10,298 nt of DNA from Hyphomicrobiales bacterium (GTDB taxonomy: Bacteria > Pseudomonadota > Alphaproteobacteria > Rhizobiales > Xanthobacteraceae): contig JAHFPO010000078.1 of the NCBI GenBank assembly GCA_023266695.1, positions 1 to 10,298 of the forward strand, in the 5' to 3' direction. Below, piece by piece: positions 1-6,501 of this stretch. A model generated the notes under the pieces. That model did not search any database. It saw only the letters and a list, made by a program, of their open reading frames with translations, and had not been told where the DNA came from. Each line of letters starts with the position of its first letter. The stretch's first letter is position 1. The position numbers and the translations under genes were made by a program.

Positions 1-590
1 GCGAACCAGGCGAGGCCGAAAATCACCGGCAAGCCGATGAGGAAGGGCACCACCCGCCCGCCGAGAAGCGCGATCCCGATCGAGGCAACGATCAGAAATC
101 CGATCCCGACATAGAGGACCTTCAACAGGTTGCCGCGGGTGAATACCTTGTTCTCCGCGACGGCCGCCGCATGCCCACGAATCTCAGACGCCAAAGCTCC
201 CGCCACGGTCCGATTGCCGAGCGCCGCCATCTTGCCGGCGGCCGTTTCAATGGCCTTCCTGTCCTTTTTCTCGAGCGCTGCTCTCAGCTCCTTGCTCAGC
301 ACGACGACGTTCTGCTGCCCCTTGGCGGCGGCGTCCTTGGAGAAGGTGTCCAAGGCGTCGATCCAGCCGGGGGTGAGCGAGGCGATCTGGCTGTCGGTGG
401 TCCAGCGGAAGGTCGGCACGACGTTCCGCAAGTCCGCGACCTTCCACTGGAAAACCAGCAAGACCGAGGTGATGACGAGAAATCCCAACACCACGGCGAT
501 CCAGTCTTCCGTGCGCCACCGTTTGGTGGTGGCGGCGGAGGCCCTTACCTTTCCCGCGGATGCCGTACTCACATTCGTCCGATTTTGCAT
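1..590 (-). CDS. YeiH-like putative sulfate exporter family protein, N-terminal part (truncated by window edge)
   Basis: The open frame starts at the ATG 590-588 and is still open at position 3, giving 196 visible residues. It begins with a basic N-terminus and a motif RTEDWIAVVLGF (residues 26-37). This leads into a first membrane helix at about 30-48. A mostly polar segment of roughly 105 residues (about 49-154) follows, then helices at about 155-176 and 179-196, before the frame leaves the window. A (K/R)TEDW start followed by a helix is, from memory, characteristic of long members of the UPF0324/YeiH family (Pfam Cons_hypoth698), annotated as putative sulfate exporters; the main ten-helix domain would lie to the left and cannot be seen. 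The gene starts 17 bases after the cysN stop, with a GGGGG purine run about 7 bases before the ATG, so it is probably co-transcribed with the cys genes and may relieve excess sulfate or sulfite. Family assignment is fairly confident; the substrate is inference from context. Confidence 0.72.
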   Translation of the reverse strand, partial: MQNRTNVSTASAGKVRASAATTKRWRTEDWIAVVLGFLVITSVLLVFQWKVADLRNVVPTFRWTTDSQIASLTPGWIDALDTFSKDAAAKGQQNVVVLSKELRAALEKKDRKAIETAAGKMAALGNRTVAGALASEIRGHAAAVAENKVFTRGNLLKVLYVGIGFLIVASIGIALLGGRVVPFLIGLPVIFGLAWF

Positions 591-667
591 GACGCAACCC
601 CCGTGGTTCAGAAATTGGCTGGCGTTCGTGAGCGCACCGGCTCCTGGCGGGCCGGCATGGCTTGATG

Positions 668-715
668 AGCGCGCGCCAGACGCGCGCGCAGCGCGGTGGC
701 GCGGCCGTCGCCGGT
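668..715 (-). repeat. C-terminal peptide-coding repeat, copy in cysN
   Basis: This stretch encodes TGDGRATALRARLARA near the end of CysN, directly after the normal end of the CysN fold (IDRESYGTIGMGLV). The first 26 coding bases (715-690) are identical to 4097-4072 in the DUF934 gene. The remaining 22 bases differ at seven positions, all silent third-codon changes. The two copies are in the same orientation about 3.38 kb apart. Confidence 0.9.
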
Positions 716-1447
716 GACCAGGCCCATTCCGATCGTCCCGTAGGATTCGCGGTCGATCAGAATGAAGCTGCCGGTCTCGCGGTTGGCGGCGTATCGATCG
801 AAGGCGATCGGTCGATCGAGCCGAATGGTGCAGTCCCCGATTCCGTTGTTGGCGAGCCGGTCGGTCGGCGCAGATTCCAGCGTATCGAGGTCGAGAACGT
901 GCATCGACGGCTCCACGGTCGCCGTCGCGGTCTGGGTCCCGAGCTTGAACAGATAGTGTCGCCCGGGAAGCAATTCCTGCTCGCCCATCCAAAAGACGCG
1001 CGCGGCAATCCGATCGGCGACTTCGGGACCGTATCCTGTCCCGGCGATCACATCGCCGCGGGCGACGTCGATTTCGTCCGCCAAGGTGAGCATCACCGCC
1101 TGGCCGGCGACCGCCCGATCGAGATCGCGATCGAAAGTCACGATGCGGTCGATGCGCGACTGCTGCCCGGACGGAAAGACTTGCACCGCCATGCCGGGCG
1201 AGGCTTCGCCGCTCGCGATCAGCCCGGCGAAACCGCGAAAGTCGGGATGAAATCGATTCACCCCCTGAACCGGCATGCGAAACGGCTTGCTGTGCGCGGC
1301 GGTCTCCATGTTTACCGCCTCCAGATGCTCGAGCAGGCTAGGCCCCCGATACCAGTTGATGTTCGCAGAGCGGCTCACCACGTTGTCGCCGTCGCGGGCA
1401 ACCGTCGGGATGCATACGATCTCGTCGAAGTCGAGCCCATCGGCGAA

Positions 1448-1457
1448 TGCGCTAGTC
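1448..1457 (-). other. Frameshift site in cysN
   Basis: On the coding strand the bases read GAC TAG C GCA TTC. The upstream frame hits TAG at 1454-1452, and the homologous continuation (A-F-A-D-G-L) begins at GCA 1450-1448, one frame over. Dropping one base restores D-Y-A-F. Adding two bases restores D-Y-x-A-F, which better matches the length seen in E. coli CysN (EDYLTFA). There is no homopolymer run here, which argues somewhat against a typical long-read indel error but does not exclude an assembly error. Confidence 0.85.
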
Positions 1458-2002
1458 GGCTTCGATCGAGCGGAAGGTCGATTCCGACCAGCCGACCAGA
1501 TCCATCTTGTTCACCGCGACGACCACGTGGCGCACGCCGAGCATCGAGAGGATCACGCTGTGACGTCGGGTCTGGCGCCTCAGACCCTTGCGCGCATCGA
1601 TCAGGATTACCGCGAGGTCGGCCGTCGAAGCGCCGGTGACCATGTTGCGCGTGTACTGCTCATGGCCCGGCGTATCGGCGACGATGAACTTTCGTCGTTC
1701 GGTGGTGAAGAAACGGTATGCGACATCGATCGTGATGCCCTGTTCGCGCTCGGCCGCGAGGCCGTCCAGCAGCAGCGCGAAATCGAGGTGGCCGTCTTGC
1801 GCGCCATGCTTGCGCGAGTCGACCTCGAGGGCCTTCAACTGATCGTCGAACAGCAATTTTGCCGCGAACAGGAGTCGGCCGAGGAGCGTGGACTTGCCGT
1901 CGTCGACGGCGCCACAGGTGATAAACCTCAGGAGGCTCTTCTGTTCCTGCTGACGAAGAAAGACATCCGGAGTCAATGCATCCAGGTCCGGGCGCGCCGT
2001 CA

Positions 2003-2980
2003 TCAGAAATAGCCTTCCTGCTTCTTGCGCTCCATCGCCGCGCCGCCGTCGTGGTCGATCACCCGGCCCTGGCGCTCGGATATGCGCGTCTCACTGGTTT
2101 CGCGGACGACTCCGGCAACCGTCGTCGCACGGCTCTCGATGGCGCCCGTCAGCGGATAGCATCCGAGCGTGCGGAAGCGGACGCGCTTGATTTCCGGCTG
2201 TTCGCCCGGAGCAAGCGGCAGGCGATCGTCGTCGACCATGATGAGCGCGCCGTCCCGTCTGACCACGGGGCGCGGCGCCGCAAAATAGAGTGGAACGACT
2301 GGAATCCGCTCCTGATGAATGTAGAGCCACACATCGAGCTCGGTCCAATTCGAGAGCGGAAATACGCGGATGCTCTCGCCCTTTCGTTTGCGGCCGTTAT
2401 AAAGGCGCCACGGCTCCGGCCGCTGACGGCGCGGATCCCAGCGGTGATGCGCGTTACGGAATGAAAACACGCGCTCCTTGGCGCGGGATTTCTCCTCGTC
2501 GCGCCGCGCGCCTCCGATCGCCGCATCGAAGCGGTGCGTATCAAGCGCCTGCCGCAGCGCCTGCGTCTTCATCACGTCGGTATGGAGGTCGGAACCGTGC
2601 GTGAAGGGATTGATTCCGCGGGCGAGCCCGTCCGGGTTCACATGGACGATGAGATCAAGACCGAGATCGCGCACCCGCTTGTCCCGGAACGCGATCATGT
2701 CCCGGAACTTCCATGTGGTGTCCACGTGCAGCAACGGGAACGGTGGCTTTGCCGGATAGAACGCCTTCAATGCGAGGTGCAGCAGGACGGACGAGTCCTT
2801 ACCGATCGAGTACAGCATCACGGGATTGTCACACTCGGCGACGGCTTCGCGGATGATGTAGATGCTCTCTGCCTCCAGCCGCTGCAGATGAGTGAGCGCC
2901 GCCGACGCCCGCTGATGCGGCGTAACTGTGGTTGCGGGCCTCTCGGTGACGAGAGTGGAGATCGATGGGAGGGCGTTCAT
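2003..2980 (-). CDS. cysD: Sulfate adenylyltransferase subunit 2 (CysD)
   Basis: This is the catalytic ATP-sulfurylase subunit, which joins sulfate to ATP to form APS and pyrophosphate together with CysN in the cytoplasm. The 325-residue product has the PP-loop SIGKDSSV (58-65), HVDTTWKFRDM (85-95), GGARRDEEKSRAKER (156-170), FPLSNWTELDVW (207-218), RFRTLGCYPLTGA (268-280) and the typical C-terminus MERKKQEGYF (316-325). All of these are CysD hallmarks and separate it from the related CysH. The N-terminus is about 25 to 30 residues longer than E. coli CysD, whose start aligns near HLQRLEAESIYIIRE. The chosen ATG at 2980 overlaps the cysH stop as ATGA, which supports it; an AAGG lies about 10 bases upstream. 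The stop overlaps the cysN start by one base. CysD needs CysN for efficient activity, so the cysN frameshift bears directly on its function. Confidence 0.96.
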   Translation of the reverse strand: MNALPSISTLVTERPATTVTPHQRASAALTHLQRLEAESIYIIREAVAECDNPVMLYSIGKDSSVLLHLALKAFYPAKPPFPLLHVDTTWKFRDMIAFRDKRVRDLGLDLIVHVNPDGLARGINPFTHGSDLHTDVMKTQALRQALDTHRFDAAIGGARRDEEKSRAKERVFSFRNAHHRWDPRRQRPEPWRLYNGRKRKGESIRVFPLSNWTELDVWLYIHQERIPVVPLYFAAPRPVVRRDGALIMVDDDRLPLAPGEQPEIKRVRFRTLGCYPLTGAIESRATTVAGVVRETSETRISERQGRVIDHDGGAAMERKKQEGYF

Positions 2981-4008
2981 GGAACCGCGCCTTGTGCGTC
3001 AGCCGGAGCGGAGGCGGAGTTTGTCGCCGGCCTTGCCACGGTGCGGGGGACGTGCAGCCCGCATTCCTTCTTCCCTTCCTGTTCCCACCACCAGCGTCCG
3101 GCGCGCTCCGGCTCGCCTGGCGCAACTGCACGCGTGCAGGGAGCGCAACCGATCGACAGGAAGCCACGATCGTGCAGCGTGTTGTAGGGAATGGCCTGTT
3201 CGTGCACGAAATCGACCACTCGGGCGCGCGTCCAATCAAACAGCGGGTTCACCTTGAGAACGCCATGCGCCTCGTCGACCGCGGCATAGGCCATTCCGCT
3301 CCGGTTGGCGGATTGGTCCGCCCGCATGCCCGAGATCCAGACTGCGGCGCCCGCGAGCGCGCGGCCGAGAGGTTCGACCTTGCGAACGAAGCAGCACTTC
3401 TGCCGCGCCGTCACCGATGATCTGAATCCGTCGATGCCCTGGCGCGCGACCAGTGTCTCAAGCCCTCTATGGTCAGGGTAAAGTCCGCGAATGCGCCGGC
3501 CATAGCGCCGTTCCGTCTCCGCCCAGACCCGATGCGTCTCCGGAAAGAGCCGCCCGGTATCGAGCGTGACCACTTCGATGGCCAAATCCTGGGTGAAAAT
3601 GACGTGAGCGATGGCCTGGTCTTCGAGGCCAAAACTCGTGGTGAAGACGATGCGTCCCTTGATCTCCGCCCGGACCCTCGCCAGACGCTCGGCGAGGCTC
3701 GATGAAGCGAAGCCTTCCGTCAGCCGGGCGGCAAGCACGGCAACGTCTGCTCGTTCCGCGGACGGGGTGCCCGATCGCAGCCGGCGGGCAAGGGAGCCAA
3801 ACCAGCGACGCGGCGATGAGCTTGATGGATCGCTTGATGGATCGGCGGCGGCGGACTCGGCCATGACAATCCCGGGCCGGACCGCGCGTAGAATCGCAAA
3901 CAGGATCAAGAGGATGACGACGAAAGCATATTGCAGCACCGTGTCGAACGTGACGCCCTGCAGAAGCCAGACTGTTTGGGGGAGATCGTTGGCCGCCAAC
4001 GCAGTCAT
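2977..4008 (-). CDS. cysH: Assimilatory APS reductase (CysH family) with an N-terminal membrane segment
   Basis: The enzyme reduces adenylyl-sulfate to sulfite and AMP using thioredoxin or a similar donor. The reductase domain starts near residue 85: TTSFGLEDQ (123-131), LDTGRLFPET (149-158), CC (205-206), ISGMRADQSANR (225-236), CAPC (288-291) and the catalytic ECGLH (315-319, Cys316). The CC plus CxxC set is the [4Fe-4S] signature of APS rather than PAPS reductases, matching the absence of an APS kinase here. The 343-residue length is about 90 more than usual. Residues 23-43 (TVLQYAFVVILLILFAILRAV) look like one membrane helix, followed by a Ser/Pro-rich linker with a doubled DPSS unit. The start at 4008 overlaps the DUF934 stop as ATGA and has GGGAG 8 bases upstream. 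A later ATG at 3864 would remove the helix but has only a weak GGGA. I therefore favour the long form; anchoring to the membrane is inference. Confidence 0.93.
   Translation of the reverse strand: MTALAANDLPQTVWLLQGVTFDTVLQYAFVVILLILFAILRAVRPGIVMAESAAADPSSDPSSSSPRRWFGSLARRLRSGTPSAERADVAVLAARLTEGFASSSLAERLARVRAEIKGRIVFTTSFGLEDQAIAHVIFTQDLAIEVVTLDTGRLFPETHRVWAETERRYGRRIRGLYPDHRGLETLVARQGIDGFRSSVTARQKCCFVRKVEPLGRALAGAAVWISGMRADQSANRSGMAYAAVDEAHGVLKVNPLFDWTRARVVDFVHEQAIPYNTLHDRGFLSIGCAPCTRAVAPGEPERAGRWWWEQEGKKECGLHVPRTVARPATNSASAPADAQGAVP
3821..3844 (-). repeat. 12-bp tandem duplication in the cysH linker
   Basis: Two perfect head-to-tail copies of CTTGATGGATCG (plus-strand reading) encode a doubled D-P-S-S unit at about residues 56-63, in the low-complexity linker between the membrane helix and the reductase domain. 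The unit is a multiple of three, so the frame is kept. Confidence 0.9.
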
Positions 4009-4541
4009 CGCACCTGCTCCCGCTCTCGCGCGATCGGGGTTGCGCTCGATGCGCGGGCAAGCCGAGCCCGGAGCGCGGTGGCGCGGCCGTCGCCGGTCGG
4101 CTGATAGAACACGCTGAAGCGCCGGGTCGCCTCGACGAACGCCTCGGCGTCGGCCTCCTTCTTCACCTCGAAGGAATCGAAGCCGGCGCGCTCCAGGAAC
4201 ATGAACTGGTCGCGCAGAATCTCGCCGGTCGCGCGCAGCTCGCCGCGCCAGCCGTATTGCTCGCGCAACTGGCGCGCCTGGCTATAGGCGCGCCCGTCCT
4301 TGAATTTCGGGAACACCAACGCGACGAGCGCGAGCTTGTGGAGATGGGGCGCAAGCTCCGCGATCCGGCGGTCGTTCGGCCACAATACGCCGGTCACTCC
4401 CCCGCGCCGGGCGAGATCGTCGGCGTCGGCAAGCAATCGCGCCGCCGGCACGATGACGGGGATGCGATCGGGAACCGGCGCGTCGTCGAGCACGCGCTGG
4501 TAGGAGTCCTCGACGATGCGGCCGCCCTTAACGAGTGGCAT
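4005..4541 (-). CDS. DUF934 protein, sulfite-reductase-associated
   Basis: The 178-residue protein belongs to the DUF934 family, found in proteobacterial cys operons directly downstream of a CysI-type sulfite reductase; its biochemical role is not established to my knowledge. Family features are the opening MPLVKGGRIVEDSY, WPNDR (54-58), and the conserved core FPKFKDGRAYSQARQLRE (77-94) with YGWRGELRATGEILRDQ (96-112), ending in FSVFYQP (142-148). No signal peptide, membrane segment or cysteine is present, so it is probably cytosolic. I place the start at 4541 rather than further upstream because AGGAG sits 7 bases before this ATG and homology begins there. It overlaps the end of cysI by 14 bases and shares ATGA with cysH. 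The C-terminal TGDGRATALRARLARA (149-164) recurs at the end of CysN. The operon position suggests an accessory role in sulfite reduction. Confidence 0.9.
   Translation of the reverse strand: MPLVKGGRIVEDSYQRVLDDAPVPDRIPVIVPAARLLADADDLARRGGVTGVLWPNDRRIAELAPHLHKLALVALVFPKFKDGRAYSQARQLREQYGWRGELRATGEILRDQFMFLERAGFDSFEVKKEADAEAFVEATRRFSVFYQPTGDGRATALRARLARASSATPIAREREQVR
4017..4021 (-). promoter_or_regulatory. Shine-Dalgarno that supports the long cysH start
   Basis: The coding strand reads GGGAG eight bases before the ATG at 4008-4006, inside the end of the DUF934 gene. Together with the ATGA stop/start overlap it favours translation of the N-terminal membrane segment over an internal start at 3864. 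Confidence 0.6.
4050..4097 (-). repeat. C-terminal peptide-coding repeat, copy in the DUF934 gene
   Basis: This is the second copy of the 48-bp element described at 668-715. It encodes residues 149-164 of the DUF934 protein. Bases 4072-4097 match 690-715 exactly; the remainder differs only at silent positions. Confidence 0.9.
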
Positions 4542-6186
4542 AGACCCGCTCCTGGAACGGCTCGACGCCGATCCGCTTGACCGTATCGATGAACAGCTCG
4601 TCCGGCCGCTCGCGCAGCTCCAGATAGGCCGCGACGATATCCTCGACCGTGTCGACGACATCGTCATAGGGCACGGCGGGGCCCAACAGCGCGCCGACCT
4701 CGGCCTTCTCGTCGGCGCGGCCGCCGATCGTCAGTTGGAAATATTCCTCGCCGTTCTTCTCGACGCCGAGAATGCCGATGTGGCCGACGTGATGATGGCC
4801 GCAGGCATTGATGCAGCCGGAAATGTTGATGTGCAGCCGCCCGAGGCCGCGGGCGAGATCGAGATCGCGGAAGCGGCGGGTGAGCTCCTGGGCCACCGGA
4901 ATCGAGCGCGTGTTGGCGAGCGCGCAATAGTCGAGACCAGGGCAGGAGATGATGTCGGAGACGAGATTGACATTGGGCGTCGCCACTCCGATCGAGTCGA
5001 GCGCGCGCCATAATTCCGGGAGATCGCGCTGGCGCACGTGCGGCAACACCAGATTCTGCTCGTGGCCGACCCGGATTTCGTTCGCGCTGTAGCGGTCGGC
5101 GAGATCGGCGATCGCGTCCATCTGCTCGGCGGTGGCATCGCCGGGCGGGCCGCCTTCGGGCTTCAGCGACAGCGTCACGATCGCATAGCCCGGCACCTTG
5201 TGGCGCCACACCGAGTTCTTGAACCAGGTATCGAAGCGGGCGTCGGCGGCGAGCCCCGCTTTCAGTTCCGCCGGCTCGTCCGCGAGCCGCTCGTAGTCGG
5301 GATAGCGGAAGCGCGAGGCGATCTCGGCGATTGCTTTGGGATCGAGCGCGAGCGCGCCGTCCTTGATCTTCTCCCATTCGGCCTCGACTTCGCGGCCGAA
5401 GGCTTCGGCGCCGATCTCGTGCACCAGGATCTTGATGCGCGCCTTGTAGATGTTGTCGCGCCGGCCGAACTGATTGTAGACGCGCAAGATCGCCTCGACG
5501 TAGCTCAGGAGATCGCGCTTGGGCAGGAACGGGCGGATGGTCTTGCCGATGAAGGCGGTGCGGCCGAGCCCGCCGCCCACCATCACCTCGAAGCCCGCCT
5601 CGCCGGCGCCGTTCTTGTGCAGGCGGAGCCCGATGTCGTGCACCTTCACCGCGGCGCGGTCGTGGCTGGCGGCGGTGATGGCGATCTTGAACTTGCGCGG
5701 CAGGAACGAGAATTCGGGATGCAGCGTCGACCACTGGCGCAAAATCTCGCCCCACACGCGCGCATCCTCGATCTCGTCGGGGGCAACGCCCGCCCACTGG
5801 TCGGTGGTGATGTTGCGGATGCAATTGCCGCTCGTCTGCATGGCGTGCATCTTCACGCTGGCGAGATCGGCCATGGCGTCGGGCAGTTCATCGAGCTTGA
5901 TCCAGTTGAACTGGATGTTCTGCCGGGTGGTGAAGTGCCCGTAATTGCGGTCGTAGCGGCGCGCGACATGGGCGAGCATGCGCATCTGCTCGGACGACAA
6001 CGTGCCGTAGGGAATGGCGATCCGCAGCATATAGGCGTGGAGCTGCAGATAGACGCCGTTCATGAGCCGCAAGGACTTGAATTCCTCCTCGGTCAATTCG
6101 CCCGAAAGACGGCGTTTCACCTGATCGCGGAATTCGTTGACGCGCTCGTCGACGAGAGTCTTGTCGAAATCGTCGTAGAGATACAT
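4528..6186 (-). CDS. cysI: Sulfite reductase haemoprotein (nitrite/sulfite reductase family)
   Basis: The enzyme carries out the six-electron reduction of sulfite to sulfide using siroheme coupled to a [4Fe-4S] cluster. The 552-residue product has the two-fold ferredoxin-like/NiR-SiR layout: HFTTRQNIQFNW (84-95) and TSGNCIRN (118-125) in the first half, PRKFKIAITA (163-172), then the cluster cysteines as SCPGLDYC (Cys415, Cys421) and SGCINACGHHH (Cys458, Cys462). No flavoprotein subunit CysJ is encoded nearby, so the electron donor is probably ferredoxin or another partner. A nitrite reductase is possible on family grounds, but the location among cysG, cysH and cysD makes sulfite the likely substrate. 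The start at 6186 lies 3 bases after the DUF2849 stop, with GGGAG 8 bases upstream. The C-terminus overlaps the DUF934 start by 14 bases. Confidence 0.95.
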   Translation of the reverse strand: MYLYDDFDKTLVDERVNEFRDQVKRRLSGELTEEEFKSLRLMNGVYLQLHAYMLRIAIPYGTLSSEQMRMLAHVARRYDRNYGHFTTRQNIQFNWIKLDELPDAMADLASVKMHAMQTSGNCIRNITTDQWAGVAPDEIEDARVWGEILRQWSTLHPEFSFLPRKFKIAITAASHDRAAVKVHDIGLRLHKNGAGEAGFEVMVGGGLGRTAFIGKTIRPFLPKRDLLSYVEAILRVYNQFGRRDNIYKARIKILVHEIGAEAFGREVEAEWEKIKDGALALDPKAIAEIASRFRYPDYERLADEPAELKAGLAADARFDTWFKNSVWRHKVPGYAIVTLSLKPEGGPPGDATAEQMDAIADLADRYSANEIRVGHEQNLVLPHVRQRDLPELWRALDSIGVATPNVNLVSDIISCPGLDYCALANTRSIPVAQELTRRFRDLDLARGLGRLHINISGCINACGHHHVGHIGILGVEKNGEEYFQLTIGGRADEKAEVGALLGPAVPYDDVVDTVEDIVAAYLELRERPDELFIDTVKRIGVEPFQERVYATR

Positions 6187-6189
6187 CGC

Positions 6190-6501
6190 TCAGGCTCCCG
6201 GCAGCGCAATGGTGGGGCCGGCGAATCGAATCTTCTCGCGCAGATTTCCGGGCAGCACGCGCCGGTCGGCGGTGAATTCCACCGGCGCCACATAGGGATC
6301 GACTGCGCGCACGTAGTCGGCGGTGGCGGCGGCAAGCAGCGTTTTGGCATGGTCGGCGGTGGTGGCGATGGCGGCGGCGGCGATCTCGGTGGTCCATTCG
6401 CCCGCCGCGGTGCGGTAGATGACGGCGCCGTCGCCGAGCCGGTTGGCGGTGACCATCACTGGCCCGTTGATCTTCAATTTTTGCTGAAGCGGCGAGGTCA
6501 T
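6190..6501 (-). CDS. DUF2849 protein
   Basis: The 103-residue protein matches my recollection of the DUF2849 family, which sits between cysG and cysI in many alphaproteobacteria. Visible features are KINGPVMVTANRLGDGAVIYR (near residues 9-29; it reads as a short beta-rich domain), WTTEIAAAAIATTADHAKTLLAAA (an alanine-rich helix) and a C-terminal region with DPYVAPVEF. There are no cysteines, signal peptide or membrane helix, so it does not look like an electron carrier with its own cluster. The ATG at 6501 overlaps the cysG stop as ATGA and it ends 3 bases before cysI, so it should be made in step with both. The function is unknown; a role in siroheme delivery or sulfite reductase assembly is only a guess from position. 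Confidence 0.88.
   Translation of the reverse strand: MTSPLQQKLKINGPVMVTANRLGDGAVIYRTAAGEWTTEIAAAAIATTADHAKTLLAAATADYVRAVDPYVAPVEFTADRRVLPGNLREKIRFAGPTIALPGA

Larger units (their letters stand above)
608..2003 (-). pseudogene. cysN: Sulfate adenylyltransferase subunit 1 (GTPase, CysN), disrupted by a frameshift
   Basis: CysN is the EF-Tu-like GTPase that drives sulfate adenylation by CysD to make APS. The first frame (2003-1452, 183 residues) carries the P-loop GAVDDGKST (31-39), the GITID switch (89-93), DTPGHEQY (110-117) and NKMD (165-168). It ends at a TAG (1454-1452) straight after FRSIEAD. The rest of the protein continues in another frame: from base 1450 it reads AFADGLDFDEIVCIP, then GDNVV and the two beta-barrel domains down to the TGA at 610-608. 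Removing one base near 1452, or restoring two, gives about 464 residues, close to the 475 of E. coli CysN. A GTG at 1381 could start the 257-residue C-terminal piece separately, but that piece lacks the GTPase domain. The start codon overlaps the cysD stop by one base (TGATG), with AGGAAGG about 9 bases upstream. No APS-kinase (CysC) domain is fused. The C-terminus ends in a 16-residue peptide shared with the DUF934 protein. A sequencing error is a real alternative to a genuine pseudogene. Confidence 0.87.

Noticed and set aside
608..760. Fused APS kinase (CysC) at the end of CysN
   Set aside because: The frame stops soon after the CysN fold and shows no GxxGxGKS/T kinase P-loop; the APS-type CysH makes the kinase unnecessary.
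790..820. Cluster of CGATCG palindromes
   Set aside because: They fall within cysN codons for Ile, Asp and Arg in a GC-rich gene, and no spacing pattern suggests a binding site.
608..1381. C-terminal part of CysN as an independent gene starting at GTG 1381
   Set aside because: It begins inside the CysN fold, lacks the GTPase domain and has homologous sequence continuing upstream, so a broken single gene is the simpler reading.
1448..1457. Programmed +1 frameshift in cysN, like that of RF2
   Set aside because: The codon before the stop is GAC rather than a slippery CUU, there is no Shine-Dalgarno-like stimulator upstream, and frameshifting in CysN is not known.
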